Below, one piece after another: positions 15,893 to 24,992 of a stretch of DNA of 64,000 nucleotides. The first letter of the stretch is position 1; each line of letters opens with the position of its first letter. Origin of the DNA: Aliidongia sp035943795 (lineage in GTDB: Bacteria > Pseudomonadota > Alphaproteobacteria > ATCC43930 > CGMCC-115725); contig NZ_DASZBY010000089.1 of assembly GCF_035943795.1 (NCBI RefSeq), forward strand, positions 1-64,000. Direction: 5' to 3'. Under the pieces are notes generated by a model. That model saw only the letters and a program-made list of their open reading frames with translations, had not been told where the DNA came from and ran no database searches. Position numbers and translations under genes: made by a program.

Positions 15893-17650
15893 TCAGTTGG
15901 TCTGGACGGCGACGCTGGTCGAACCGTGCGACAGGCCGTTGGAGTCGAGGAACCGGACGAAGACGCGCGATGATCCGGGGTTCAGCGGCACGGCCGCAGT
16001 GGCCGTGACGAAGATCGAGAAGGTCGGCGTCTGGCCAGTCGCATAGTTGGCGAGCGCGACCGACGATGCCGGCGGAGCCAGGCACTGGCCCGAACCATTC
16101 GTCTGGCACATCGTGACGATGATGGGCAGGGTGGCGCTTCCCGTATCGACCGTTGCGGTGATCGGTGCGGCCGCGCCGATATTGTCGCTGGCGACGGCGA
16201 AGGCGCCGGCCTGCTGGGCCGAGAACGGCACATTGACGATCCCGTTGGCGCTCGACGTTGCCGCCAGGGCGATGATGTCGGGCACCGGCGTCGTAGAGAA
16301 TTGCAGGTCTATCGAATTCACGCCGAGCGTGATGGGGGCGTAGGTCGTGCCGCCGCACACGAACAGCAGCGGCTGCGACGGGTCGAGGGCGCCCGACGAG
16401 CCCTGGAACGCCAGCACGAAGGTCTGCGACCCGTTGGCCGCGATCGAGACCGGGGGGTTCTGCCCGCTGTTCGCGGTGTTGGTCGACGGATCGGTCGTTT
16501 CATAGAACATGCTCATGCCCGACGGCGCCGAGGTCGGCAGCAGGATCCGGCAGTTGTTGAGCGCGTTGGCGCCGGTGTTCAGGATGGTCGCGTAAATCGT
16601 CGCCGTCGAGCCGACCTGGACCGACCGGCCGCCGGGCAGAACCGCCGACAGCAGGACCGATGCCGGCTGCGCCTTGCCGATGAAATCGCTGCCAAAGGCC
16701 GCCGGCGCACTGCCGACCGCGATGGTCTTCACGACAGTGTCCGAGGCGACGTCGATTTCCGACACCGTGTTGTCGGTCTTGTTCGCGACATAGGCCTTCG
16801 CGCCGTCCGTGGTGAAGGATACGCCGAACGGACCCTGGCCGACCGGTATGGTCGTCGTCACCGTATTGGTGGCGGTGGAAATCACCGAAACGTTATTGTC
16901 GTTGTGGTTGGCCACGAAGACCTGGGTGCCGTTCGGCGAAACCGCGACGCCGATCGGACCGCCGCCCACGACGATCGAGCCTGTCACGAGGCCGGTCGCT
17001 GGATTGATCACCGTCACCGAGCCCGAGTTCAGGAATTGGGTGACATAGAGCTTGCTGCCGTCCGGCGTGATCGCGACCCCGTCGGGGCTGTCGCCGACCG
17101 AGATCGATCCGATCAGGGAATTGGTCGTGGTCGAGACGACCGAGACGAGGCCGCCCGTCGTTCCGTTCGCGACATAGAGCTTGGTGCCGTCCGGCGAGAC
17201 CGCGACGCCGGCAGGCGTGCCGGGCACGGCGACGCTCGCGGTAACGGTATTGTTCGACGTGTCGATGAACGACACTTCCGGCGTGCTGGTCAGCCCGTTG
17301 GTCACATAGGCCCTGGTGCCGTCGGGCGACAGGGCCACACCCGGCGGGAAGGTGCCGGTGGCGATCGTCGCCGTGACCGTTTGGGGAAATTGCGCCGCAT
17401 CGATGACCGAGACGCCGCCGAACAGGCTCGCCACATAGGCGGTCGTTCCATTCGGGGCGACCGCGACGCCCTGCGGTTCGGAATCGACGGGAACCGCGCC
17501 GATCACGGTTCCGCTCGGGACATCGACGATCGACACGGTATTGTCGCCCGTATTGGTGATGAATGCGTTTTGCGCATCCGCCGGCAGGATACCTGCCAGG
17601 GACGCCACCATTACGGTGCCGAGCAGCGGAAGGAAGCGGTCTAAGCGCAT
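15893..17650 (-). CDS. Secreted seven-bladed YVTN beta-propeller protein with extra C-terminal module
   Basis: This is a 585-residue exported protein. After a signal peptide (ending about PADAQ) come seven repeats of the YVTN type, each with a segment like VSPDGTKLYVAN and a VSVID-like strand, enough for one closed propeller. Residues from about 326 to the end form a separate module of roughly 260 residues (SVQVGSTATIYATI, NPVPDII-like PVPDIIALAA, GQCLAPPASS, TPTFSIFVTATA, RVFVRFLDSNG). It closely parallels the C-terminus of the metalloprotease at 21646-23856. ATG 17650 follows GGTGA; a GTG 9 nt upstream lacks a site. The likely place is the periplasm or cell surface, and the role is unknown. 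Confidence 0.85.
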   Translation of the reverse strand: MRLDRFLPLLGTVMVASLAGILPADAQNAFITNTGDNTVSIVDVPSGTVIGAVPVDSEPQGVAVAPNGTTAYVASLFGGVSVIDAAQFPQTVTATIATGTFPPGVALSPDGTRAYVTNGLTSTPEVSFIDTSNNTVTASVAVPGTPAGVAVSPDGTKLYVANGTTGGLVSVVSTTTNSLIGSISVGDSPDGVAITPDGSKLYVTQFLNSGSVTVINPATGLVTGSIVVGGGPIGVAVSPNGTQVFVANHNDNNVSVISTATNTVTTTIPVGQGPFGVSFTTDGAKAYVANKTDNTVSEIDVASDTVVKTIAVGSAPAAFGSDFIGKAQPASVLLSAVLPGGRSVQVGSTATIYATILNTGANALNNCRILLPTSAPSGMSMFYETTDPSTNTANSGQNPPVSIAANGSQTFVLAFQGSSGALDPSQPLLFVCGGTTYAPITLGVNSIDLQFSTTPVPDIIALAATSSANGIVNVPFSAQQAGAFAVASDNIGAAAPITATVDTGSATLPIIVTMCQTNGSGQCLAPPASSVALANYATGQTPTFSIFVTATAAVPLNPGSSRVFVRFLDSNGLSHGSTSVAVQTN

Positions 17651-17839
17651 GGCTGTCACCAGATCATTGTTTTGTCGATCACCATAACTATTTGCCAGAT
17701 ACTATGCAATCACGGCGTGTTGAGAGTGCCCGCAATAATGGTTGGCGCTTCTTATGCGTGAGTTTCTACCTATCCCTTGCAAGTGTGCTTGAATGGCCGA
17801 ACTGCTTGACGCCCTTACCGCGCAACCATAAAGTGCAGC

Positions 17840-18532
17840 ATGGGCTTTAGTCTTTCAGATAAACCGGCGTCCGCGCTCCTTGCGGGGGTGTTCATGAGCA
17901 TCGTCCTGGGCGGCGGCGGTGTCCGGGCCGCTGCGCCGCCGGATACGGACGGGCAGGCCGCGGCCGGCGCCAGCACGCTACGCGACGCGGTCGCCCTCAT
18001 GGGCCAGACCTACGATTTCAGGATCGACGGCATCGATCGGCTCGGGACCGAAGCACCCGATTGGCCGGCGTCGGATCAGCCGCCGGCGGCCGTCCTGAAG
18101 CGGTTGCTGCGCCACTACGGCTATATCGCGGAATTGAAGACGGGCAATGCCGCGGCCCAGGCCGGCATGCCGCAGCATCTGCTCGTCGTCGGACCGAGCG
18201 CCGATCGCGGAGACGGTTCCGACCGTTCGTCCAATCCCATTCCGGCGAACCTGCAGCACGACGCCCAGGCGCGCCAGTCGTCGCCCTCGGCATTGAGCCG
18301 GGCGCTCGGGCAACTCGCCCTGTCGACCCATCCCGATCCGGCCTTGGCCGTGCCGGCACGCCCGACGACCGGCGCCTCGTCCCAGGTCGGTGCGCTGTCC
18401 GGCCCGAGCGCCAGCGCCGCCCAGCCATCGTCGAACGCACCCAACATGGCCGCGCTGACCAATACGGCCCGGGCGAACCTGGTCGGGTTGGTGACGAGCC
18501 TGCAGAACGCCTGCAAGGGCCGTGGGTGCTGA
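17840..18532 (+). CDS. Exported hypothetical protein
   Basis: This 230-residue protein has a signal-like N-terminus (LAGVFMSIVLGGGGVRAAA). Residues about 45-120 (LRDAVALMGQTYDFRIDGID, VLKRLLRHYGYIAEL) look like the short secretin/TonB N-terminal (STN) type of fold, but this is only a resemblance. The second half is low-complexity Ser/Ala/Pro sequence, and the protein ends in CKGRGC. A TTGACG box at 17806 with TAAAGT 17 bp on would place transcription almost at the ATG. It lies 30 bp before an acyltransferase gene on the same strand. Confidence 0.6.
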   Translation: MGFSLSDKPASALLAGVFMSIVLGGGGVRAAAPPDTDGQAAAGASTLRDAVALMGQTYDFRIDGIDRLGTEAPDWPASDQPPAAVLKRLLRHYGYIAELKTGNAAAQAGMPQHLLVVGPSADRGDGSDRSSNPIPANLQHDAQARQSSPSALSRALGQLALSTHPDPALAVPARPTTGASSQVGALSGPSASAAQPSSNAPNMAALTNTARANLVGLVTSLQNACKGRGC

Positions 18533-18562
18533 TCAGATACCGTCGTCGATGACGCAGGCCGC

Positions 18563-19678
18563 ATGACCGCCAGCCCCAACCGCTCGTACCTTCCAGAGGT
18601 CGACCAACTGCGCGGCATCGCGGCTTTGCTGGTCTTCTTCTATCATGGCTTCCAGCTGTTCGGCGCGCGGCTGGCCCATGGTGCGGTCTTCGATCCCAGC
18701 AAGCATTGGGTGATTTCGCGCAACCCGATCATCGCGACGATCGAGGAGGGGCACAGCGGCGTCGGCCTGTTCATCGTCCTGTCCGGCTTCATCCTGTCGA
18801 TCGGGACGGTCGGGCGGCCGATGAGCTATGGCAAATTCCTGCTTGCCCGCATTCTGCGGATCTATCCGCTGCTGCTGGTCTTCGCAATCGTCGCGTTCGC
18901 CGTGGCGCCGACCGATCTCTCGAACATGATCGCGACCATCCAGCCGTTCGGTGCCAGCAATGCCCAGCGCGGCAATCTGGTCGCCATGTTCTGGGCGGTC
19001 GCTGTCGAATTCCAATGCTACCTGATCTTTCCCTTCCTGATCCTGTTCAGCGATCGGTTCGGCACGCGCTTTCTGGTGCAGATCATCGCGAGCGCCATCG
19101 CCCTGCGTTGCCTGGCGGTGTTCTCCGAAGGCGCGATCGCGCGGGACATCAGCTATTGGACGGTGGTCGGCCGTATCGACCAGTTCTGCCTCGGCATGAT
19201 CGCGGCACGGCTCTATCTGCTCCACGGCTGGCGCGAGCGGGTCGGGAGGCTGGTTTTCCTTCCGGTCGCCATCGCTGTGCTGCTGATCCTCTGGGTGTTC
19301 AATCGCGCCGGCGGCTGGCCGCTGGCCAGTCATTGGAAACTGCTCTGGCCGACGGTCGAGGGCGGTTTCTGGGCCGTGTTCGTCCTCTGCTACCTGCGCA
19401 TCGGTCCCTCGCTGCCGGCGCTGCTTTCCCGACCGCTCACTCAGTTGGGCGTGGTCAGCTATTCCCTGTACCTCGTCCATTTCACCGTCATAAATCTCTG
19501 CATCGCGAACGGGCTTTACTTGCGAATGACTGGAACGGGCTACTACGACGCCCTGCTGACGACGGCTTTCGTTGCCGTTCCGATTGCTCTCGGAATTTCG
19601 CTCTTGCTGTACGACACGATCGAGAAACCGTTCATGCAGCTTCGCCCCCGGTACGTCGAGGTCGCGAACGGAGCGTAG
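18563..19678 (+). CDS. Membrane acyltransferase, family 3 (OafA/YrhL type)
   Basis: This is an integral membrane O-acyltransferase of 371 residues with about 10 hydrophobic segments. The N-terminal LRGIAALLVFFYHG carries the catalytic His of the family, followed by GHSGVGLFIVLSGF and ARILRIYPLLLV, the conserved Arg loop. It transfers acyl (often acetyl) groups onto extracytoplasmic glycans. The neighbouring methyltransferases and glycosyltransferases suggest it decorates a surface polysaccharide. Confidence 0.9.
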   Translation: MTASPNRSYLPEVDQLRGIAALLVFFYHGFQLFGARLAHGAVFDPSKHWVISRNPIIATIEEGHSGVGLFIVLSGFILSIGTVGRPMSYGKFLLARILRIYPLLLVFAIVAFAVAPTDLSNMIATIQPFGASNAQRGNLVAMFWAVAVEFQCYLIFPFLILFSDRFGTRFLVQIIASAIALRCLAVFSEGAIARDISYWTVVGRIDQFCLGMIAARLYLLHGWRERVGRLVFLPVAIAVLLILWVFNRAGGWPLASHWKLLWPTVEGGFWAVFVLCYLRIGPSLPALLSRPLTQLGVVSYSLYLVHFTVINLCIANGLYLRMTGTGYYDALLTTAFVAVPIALGISLLLYDTIEKPFMQLRPRYVEVANGA

Positions 19679-19684
19679 CGCCGC

Positions 19685-21301
19685 CTATCCGCCCATCATC
19701 GGCGGCAGGGGCGACGCGTCCGAGAAATCGAAGAAATAGCCGCCCGTCGGATGGCGCGAGGCGTGCCCCATGTCCGGTCGGTGATCGATCGCGCTGTAGT
19801 GGGATATCAACGACCGGCGCTCCGCGCCCGGACGGGTCGCCAGCGAGCCCCGGTGCAGCAGGCGGGAATGCCAGATCAGCACGTCGCCCCGCTCGCCCAG
19901 GAACTCTTCGACCTCGGCGCCCCGCCGCGCGATCTCCTGTTCGAAGAATGGCGTCAGCAAGCGCTCGGACCAGGTCGGCCAGTTGGTATCGGATCCGTCA
20001 TGATCCAGCAGCTGCAAGATCTTCTGCTGGCGGATCAGCGGCCAGCGATGGGACCCGCGCACGAACTGGAACGGCCCTGCGTCTGGATGAATCCGGTCGA
20101 GCGCCATCCAGACGGCGGCATAATGTCCGGAGACGAAGGGAGGGTTGAGGTAATCGTCCTGATGCCAGTCCCGTTCGGTGCTGACCCAGCCCGTCAGGTT
20201 CAGGTGCAGCCCCATGGGATGGCCGATCAGATGTTCGAGCAACTCGGCCAGGGGCGGATGGAGGCAGAGATCCTTGATTTCGGGAACCTGCCGGTAGGGG
20301 GTTTCCGAGACCCAGCCGCCGGGCTCCCGCACCTTCGAGCGCACGGCGCAGTAGCGGTCGATCAGGTCGCTGGGCAGAAGCTTCGGCAGGATCACCATGC
20401 CGTCCTCGCGCCATTGACGCTGCAGGGCGGTAAGGCGGCTGGCATCGACGGTGCTGCGATCGAGGAAGGGTACGGCAGCATCGTCGACGACGTCGCCGAT
20501 GTCTTCCCAGCGCAGCAGCGATTCGTGGGGCCGCACGGCTGTCACGCGCAAGAATAGATCGTCTGCGGTGCCGTCGTGCGGGGTGATCTCCAGACGGGTG
20601 AAACCGCACGCCCCGATCAGTCGAGCGACTGCGTCGGCCGTGTAGGCGCCCATGTGGCTGGTGGGTACGAAGAAATTCCAGTCCCAGCCGGCGGCGGTCC
20701 GCTCCGCCGAAGCGGCGTTGGGGACGACCAGGTACAGCATGCCGCCCGGCTTGAGCGCGCGATAGCACGCCTCGGCATAAGCGCGGGGCGCTGCCACGAA
20801 ATTGAGCACGTCGAGGGACAGGACGATATCCTGGGACGCGGGCTCGAGTTCGGCTGCTTCGAGCTTCACGGGATCGATCGGCAGGCGTAGATATTTGGCT
20901 CCGGCGGCTGCGACGGAACGCCACGGCTCGACTCCGCGCGCCGCCCAGCCATGGGCGCGGAAATGGTTGAGGACCTGCCCGGCGCCGCAGCCGGCCTCGA
21001 GAATGCTCGGCGTCCGGTGGCTCCTGATCGAACCCGGCGCCCGGCGTCGCAGGGTGGCCATGATATGGTCGTACAGATGCGGAATGCCGGCGAGATCGAG
21101 CAGGCGCCAGTCGTCGTAGAAAAAGCTCTCCGGCAGGTCCGCCCAAGCCTGCTCCACGGCAGGATGCGGGAACAGGAAGCCGCAGTGCGGGCATTCCCAT
21201 ATGTCACGCCGCAGTTTGGGATCGTCGGGATGGGAAACGTGGACCAGCGTGCAGCCGGCTCCTTCGCAGGCCGGACAGGCGGCGGAGGAGGTATCGCTCA
21301 T
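19685..21301 (-). CDS. Zinc-ribbon methyltransferase fused to a PhyH-type dioxygenase
   Basis: This is a two-enzyme protein of 538 residues. It starts with a zinc ribbon (CPACEGAGC, later CPHCGF), then a class I SAM methyltransferase (SILEAGCGAGQVLNHF, DIVLSLDVLNFV, LKPGGMLYLVVP). From about residue 300 there is a phytanoyl-CoA dioxygenase-like Fe(II)/2-oxoglutarate domain: the facial-triad pair His380-x-Asp382 in WHQDDY, and the distal His within IWHSRLLHRGS followed by RRSLISHYS. It is cytoplasmic. ATG 21301 is chosen at the zinc ribbon; an ATG 18 nt upstream is possible. The combination suggests sequential methylation and hydroxylation of a sugar or lipid in the glycan region. The substrate is unknown. 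Confidence 0.82.
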   Translation of the reverse strand: MSDTSSAACPACEGAGCTLVHVSHPDDPKLRRDIWECPHCGFLFPHPAVEQAWADLPESFFYDDWRLLDLAGIPHLYDHIMATLRRRAPGSIRSHRTPSILEAGCGAGQVLNHFRAHGWAARGVEPWRSVAAAGAKYLRLPIDPVKLEAAELEPASQDIVLSLDVLNFVAAPRAYAEACYRALKPGGMLYLVVPNAASAERTAAGWDWNFFVPTSHMGAYTADAVARLIGACGFTRLEITPHDGTADDLFLRVTAVRPHESLLRWEDIGDVVDDAAVPFLDRSTVDASRLTALQRQWREDGMVILPKLLPSDLIDRYCAVRSKVREPGGWVSETPYRQVPEIKDLCLHPPLAELLEHLIGHPMGLHLNLTGWVSTERDWHQDDYLNPPFVSGHYAAVWMALDRIHPDAGPFQFVRGSHRWPLIRQQKILQLLDHDGSDTNWPTWSERLLTPFFEQEIARRGAEVEEFLGERGDVLIWHSRLLHRGSLATRPGAERRSLISHYSAIDHRPDMGHASRHPTGGYFFDFSDASPLPPMMGG

Positions 21302-21645
21302 GGTCTGTTTCCGATGCATAGATCGATGATCGCCGCCTCCAGCCGATCCGTTCCTCGTGATGCGGCTGACTCTATAGGCCGGCATATTGCCTGCCAACCC
21401 GCTGCTTCGGCGGCACGGGGTCCGGCCGCCCGAGGCTTGACGGCGATCAGACCCATCACCAGTTGTTGCGAACGATTTTTTCGCGGCGACCGGGCGCGCG
21501 CGCAGCAGCAAATCGCGATGAAGCCTCAAAGATGCCACAAGTCCATCGCCGACGAGGCTCATCGCGGACAAAAATATTCATCAAAAATTCGTTCGGCCAT
21601 CCGATAACCTCACGGTGGGATGAAGCCGGGAGCGGGTGCAGGCGC
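21302..21645. other. 344-bp divergent intergenic region
   Basis: It lies between the divergent starts of the methyltransferase-dioxygenase and protease genes and must hold both promoters. It is less GC-rich toward 21470-21600, with T/A runs. I see no convincing gene, RNA or repeat in it. Confidence 0.4.
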
Positions 21646-23856
21646 ATGAAGATCGACACGTATTTTGCACGCATGAGGATCGTCATCGGCGGAATATTCT
21701 GCCTCTGCCTCCCGCTGGCGATGATCTCGGCCGCGGCGGCGCATGAGGCACCCCACGAGGTCCTGGATCCGCTGCCGCCGAGCACTCGGCTGCAGACGGC
21801 AAGCGGCGACGGCCTTTTCCGCACCACCACGGATTCCACGGCGGCACCAGCGCCGGACGCATCGGGCTTCGTCAAGCGCAGCCGCGTCGTCCAGTTCGAT
21901 GCCTCGTATCGCGACCGTATGCTGATGGCACCCGAAGTGGGCAAGGTCGCGGCCGGCCGGATGACCGGCCAGGATCCGGTACCTGCCCAGGTCACGGTCT
22001 TCAAGCTGCCGCTGTTCGACGATGTGGTCGTCAGCCTCTACAAGACCGGCATGAGCACGGACAACCTCGGCAACACGGTCTGGACCGGACGCGTGCTGGG
22101 CAGTGAGGCGGGTGAGGCGACGCTCGTCTTCGGCCATGACCAGATTTCCGGCAGCGTGCGCGTGGGTTCGCGCTCATTTACCGTTGCCTCCCAGGCGGAC
22201 GGCTCGACCAGAGTGATCGAGCTCAGTGCCAACAAGCGACCCCACGTCAATCCGCTGCGCCGGCCGGGACGGGCCGCAGCACCCGCTGCCGATGCGGTCA
22301 ATGGCGGCGCCGCGGTGCCGGTCATCAGCGCCGCGACGGGTGCGGCGACGACGGTCAGCCTGCTGATCGCCTATACGCCCAGGGCGCTGGCGGACGATCC
22401 GAACATCGCGACCTCGATCTCGCTCGCGGTCGCCTATACCAATAACGTCTTCGCGAACTCCGGCATGAATGTCCGGGTGAATCTGCTCGGCACGATGGAG
22501 GCGAATTATACGGAAACCCTCGGCGAATCATCGTCGACCATCCTGACGGACCTGCAGGCCGGCGCCGGCGGCTTCGCGGCGGTCCATACCCGGCGGGACG
22601 CGCTCGGCGCCGATCTCGTGTCGGTCTGGTCCCATTTCAGCGACGCCTGCGGCGTCTCGTATATCCTGGACGATGCCGACACCACGCCGACGGTCTACGA
22701 AGCGCCCTACGGATACAACATCATCTCGACCAGCTTCGGCAATGGCTGCCTGACCGATGCGGTCGCCCATGAACTGGGGCACAACATGGGGGCCAGGCAC
22801 GATCGTTACGAAGACGATCCGAACGACTTGCTGACCAGCGTGTTCAACTTCGGCTATGTCGACGTCGCCCATCGCTTCATGACGATCATGTCGTACCCGA
22901 ATGAATGCGACGACGCCGGGGAAACATGCGCGATCATCCCCTATCACAGCTCGCCCAACCTCACCTACCAGGGTGCCGCGCTGGGGATTGCCGATGCCTC
23001 GCCGAATTCGGCCGACAACGTCAAAGAGATCAATGCGATTGCTCCGTACATCGCCCTGTTCCGGACCGGCGCGGCTGCGTCGACACCGCTGGTTTCCGCG
23101 GCCCTGCCGTCCTCCCGTTCCGTGCAAATCAACCACACCGCCACATTCTTCATGACGGTGATCAACAGCGGAACCGTGGCGGCGACGAACTGTCGCCTGA
23201 CCGGGCTGGCGCGGACCGACGGCGGCGTTATGCCAGCCTATGCCTGGACGTGGCAGACGACGAGCAGCCAGACGAACCAGGTGACGGGAACGGCTGAAAC
23301 GGCCGTGAGCATCCCGGCGGGCGGCTCGCAATCCTTCGTCGTCGGGGCCAGCTTGTCGTCGCCGGTCGCGAGCACGTTCGGCGTGGTGACGACGTGCGAC
23401 AATGCTACTTCTCCGACGGTCATTCCGGGGGTGAATACACTGCAACTGACGGTCGATGCCAATCCGGTGCCGGACGTCATCGCCCTGGCCCTGACGCCTT
23501 CGGACAACGGGATCTTGGCCGTGCCGACCGGCACCAGCGGCGCGTTCGCCGTGGCGACCGCCGACATCGGCACCGCTGGTTCGATCGTGGTTTCCGCCGA
23601 TACGGGCAGTGCCGTCCTGCCGGCTTCGCTCACGCTGTGCCAGACCGACTCCAGCACCGGACAGTGCCTGGCACCGCCGGCCAGCACGCTCACCCACGCC
23701 TTCGCCGCCGGGGAAACGCCGACGTTCAGCATCTTCGCCACCGCGACCGGGGCGATCTCCTTCGACCCGGCGAACGCTCGTATTTTCGTCCGGTTCAAAG
23801 ACGCGGCCGGGGGGACCGTGCGGGGTGCCACCAGCGTGGCGCTGCAGTCTCCTTGA
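21646..23856 (+). CDS. Secreted reprolysin-like metalloprotease with C-terminal module
   Basis: This is a 736-residue zinc protease of the metzincin clan. A signal peptide (LCLPLAMISAAAAHE) is followed by a propeptide-like region. The catalytic zinc site is HELGHNMGARH (His375, Glu376, His379, His385) and the Met-turn is IMSYP, as in M12B-type bacterial proteases. From about residue 479 to the end a module of some 258 residues (RSVQINHTATFFMTVINSG, NPVPDVIALAL, GQCLAPPAST, TPTFSIFATATG, RIFVRFKDAAG) mirrors the C-terminus of the propeller protein at 15893-17650. ATG 21646 begins just before the signal peptide; ATG 21673 is an alternative. It is extracellular or surface-held. Confidence 0.88.
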   Translation: MKIDTYFARMRIVIGGIFCLCLPLAMISAAAAHEAPHEVLDPLPPSTRLQTASGDGLFRTTTDSTAAPAPDASGFVKRSRVVQFDASYRDRMLMAPEVGKVAAGRMTGQDPVPAQVTVFKLPLFDDVVVSLYKTGMSTDNLGNTVWTGRVLGSEAGEATLVFGHDQISGSVRVGSRSFTVASQADGSTRVIELSANKRPHVNPLRRPGRAAAPAADAVNGGAAVPVISAATGAATTVSLLIAYTPRALADDPNIATSISLAVAYTNNVFANSGMNVRVNLLGTMEANYTETLGESSSTILTDLQAGAGGFAAVHTRRDALGADLVSVWSHFSDACGVSYILDDADTTPTVYEAPYGYNIISTSFGNGCLTDAVAHELGHNMGARHDRYEDDPNDLLTSVFNFGYVDVAHRFMTIMSYPNECDDAGETCAIIPYHSSPNLTYQGAALGIADASPNSADNVKEINAIAPYIALFRTGAAASTPLVSAALPSSRSVQINHTATFFMTVINSGTVAATNCRLTGLARTDGGVMPAYAWTWQTTSSQTNQVTGTAETAVSIPAGGSQSFVVGASLSSPVASTFGVVTTCDNATSPTVIPGVNTLQLTVDANPVPDVIALALTPSDNGILAVPTGTSGAFAVATADIGTAGSIVVSADTGSAVLPASLTLCQTDSSTGQCLAPPASTLTHAFAAGETPTFSIFATATGAISFDPANARIFVRFKDAAGGTVRGATSVALQSP

Positions 23857-23972
23857 GTTCCGATCGCCCGGAAACCGTCGATCGCGCGGGAGCGCAACGG
23901 CCGGCAGGTCATTGATGTTAGGATGGACAGGGGATAAGAAGACCGCCGCAGGAATTGGGGTTACGCCGAACG

Positions 23973-24992
23973 ATGAACGCTTCGCAGGTGGTACAACGCG
24001 TTTGGCAATCCTTATACAACCCCGTTGCCGATCGCGTGTCCTGGTATACCAGCTGGCGCCACTCCAAGCCGGACTACGTCAGGCAGCGATGGGAGGGACA
24101 AAGCGGCATCCGACCGTCCGGCAAGATCGCGGTGCTGGTCCATTTTTCGACCAACGGGCGCTTTGCCGGGTATTTCCTGTATCTGCTGCGGGCGCTCGAG
24201 GAAGCCGGCTTTTCGACCGTCATCGTCTCGAACGCGCGGCAGATCGATAGAGACAGTCTGGAAACGGTGTTGCCCCACTGCGCCCGGGTACTTCACCGCG
24301 ACAATATCGGCTATGATTTCGGTGCGTGGCGGGACGGCATCTCGCTCACACCGGAGATCGCGGGTGCCGAGCAGCTTCTGCTGGTGAACGACAGTATTTT
24401 CGGCCCCTTGCAGAACATCCCCGAGATCCTGGGCCGATGCGACTTCGACAAGGCCGATATCTGGGGCATGACCGACAGCTTCAGCGGAAAATACCATCTG
24501 CAAAGCTATTTCGTCCTGGTTGGATCCAAGGCCCTGCGGTCGAAGATATTCACCGATTTCTGGCAGAGGCTCCGCTACGTTTCCAGCAAGCGGGTCGTCA
24601 TCTATAAATATGAGATCGGCTTGAGCCAAGCCATGCTCAGGGGCGGCCTCAGGCTGCGCGCGCTCTTTCCCTATCGGACGCTCACGAAAGCCGTCTTCGA
24701 CTGCGCGCTCGTCGGGCCACCGAAGGGCGTGCATCCTTTGAGGGATGAATATTTCGACCGGCTGTTCCGTAGCGTGAACGCCGGTCACCCGCTCAATCCG
24801 ACGCATTATTTCTGGGAATACCTGATTACCGACCTGGAATTCCCGTTCCTGAAGCGCGAGTTGGTCGAGAAGAATCCCGCCGGCGTCCCGCTTCTGTCGG
24901 GGTGGCGAAGCACCATCGAGCAGTCGAGCGATTACCCCGTCGACCTGATCGAGGAATATCTGCAGTCGACGGCGAAGGACAGGGTGTTTTGA
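23973..24992 (+). CDS. Rhamnan synthesis protein F (RgpF) family protein
   Basis: This 339-residue cytoplasmic protein of the RgpF glycan-assembly family contains VHFSTNGRFAGYFLYLLRALEEAGF, HRDNIGYDFGAWRDG and LLLVNDSIFGPL, the hallmark segments. The family takes part in building rhamnose-rich polysaccharides and O-antigens. ATG 23973 was chosen; the TTG 18 nt upstream is less likely. Its stop overlaps the next gene's ATG by one base (TGATG), so the two are coupled. Confidence 0.85.
   Translation: MNASQVVQRVWQSLYNPVADRVSWYTSWRHSKPDYVRQRWEGQSGIRPSGKIAVLVHFSTNGRFAGYFLYLLRALEEAGFSTVIVSNARQIDRDSLETVLPHCARVLHRDNIGYDFGAWRDGISLTPEIAGAEQLLLVNDSIFGPLQNIPEILGRCDFDKADIWGMTDSFSGKYHLQSYFVLVGSKALRSKIFTDFWQRLRYVSSKRVVIYKYEIGLSQAMLRGGLRLRALFPYRTLTKAVFDCALVGPPKGVHPLRDEYFDRLFRSVNAGHPLNPTHYFWEYLITDLEFPFLKRELVEKNPAGVPLLSGWRSTIEQSSDYPVDLIEEYLQSTAKDRVF

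Noticed and set aside
17806..17840. Promoter giving a leaderless transcript of the 17840 gene
   Set aside because: The -35 box is good but the -10 box is weak, and spacing choices are arbitrary; it was mentioned only within the gene entry.
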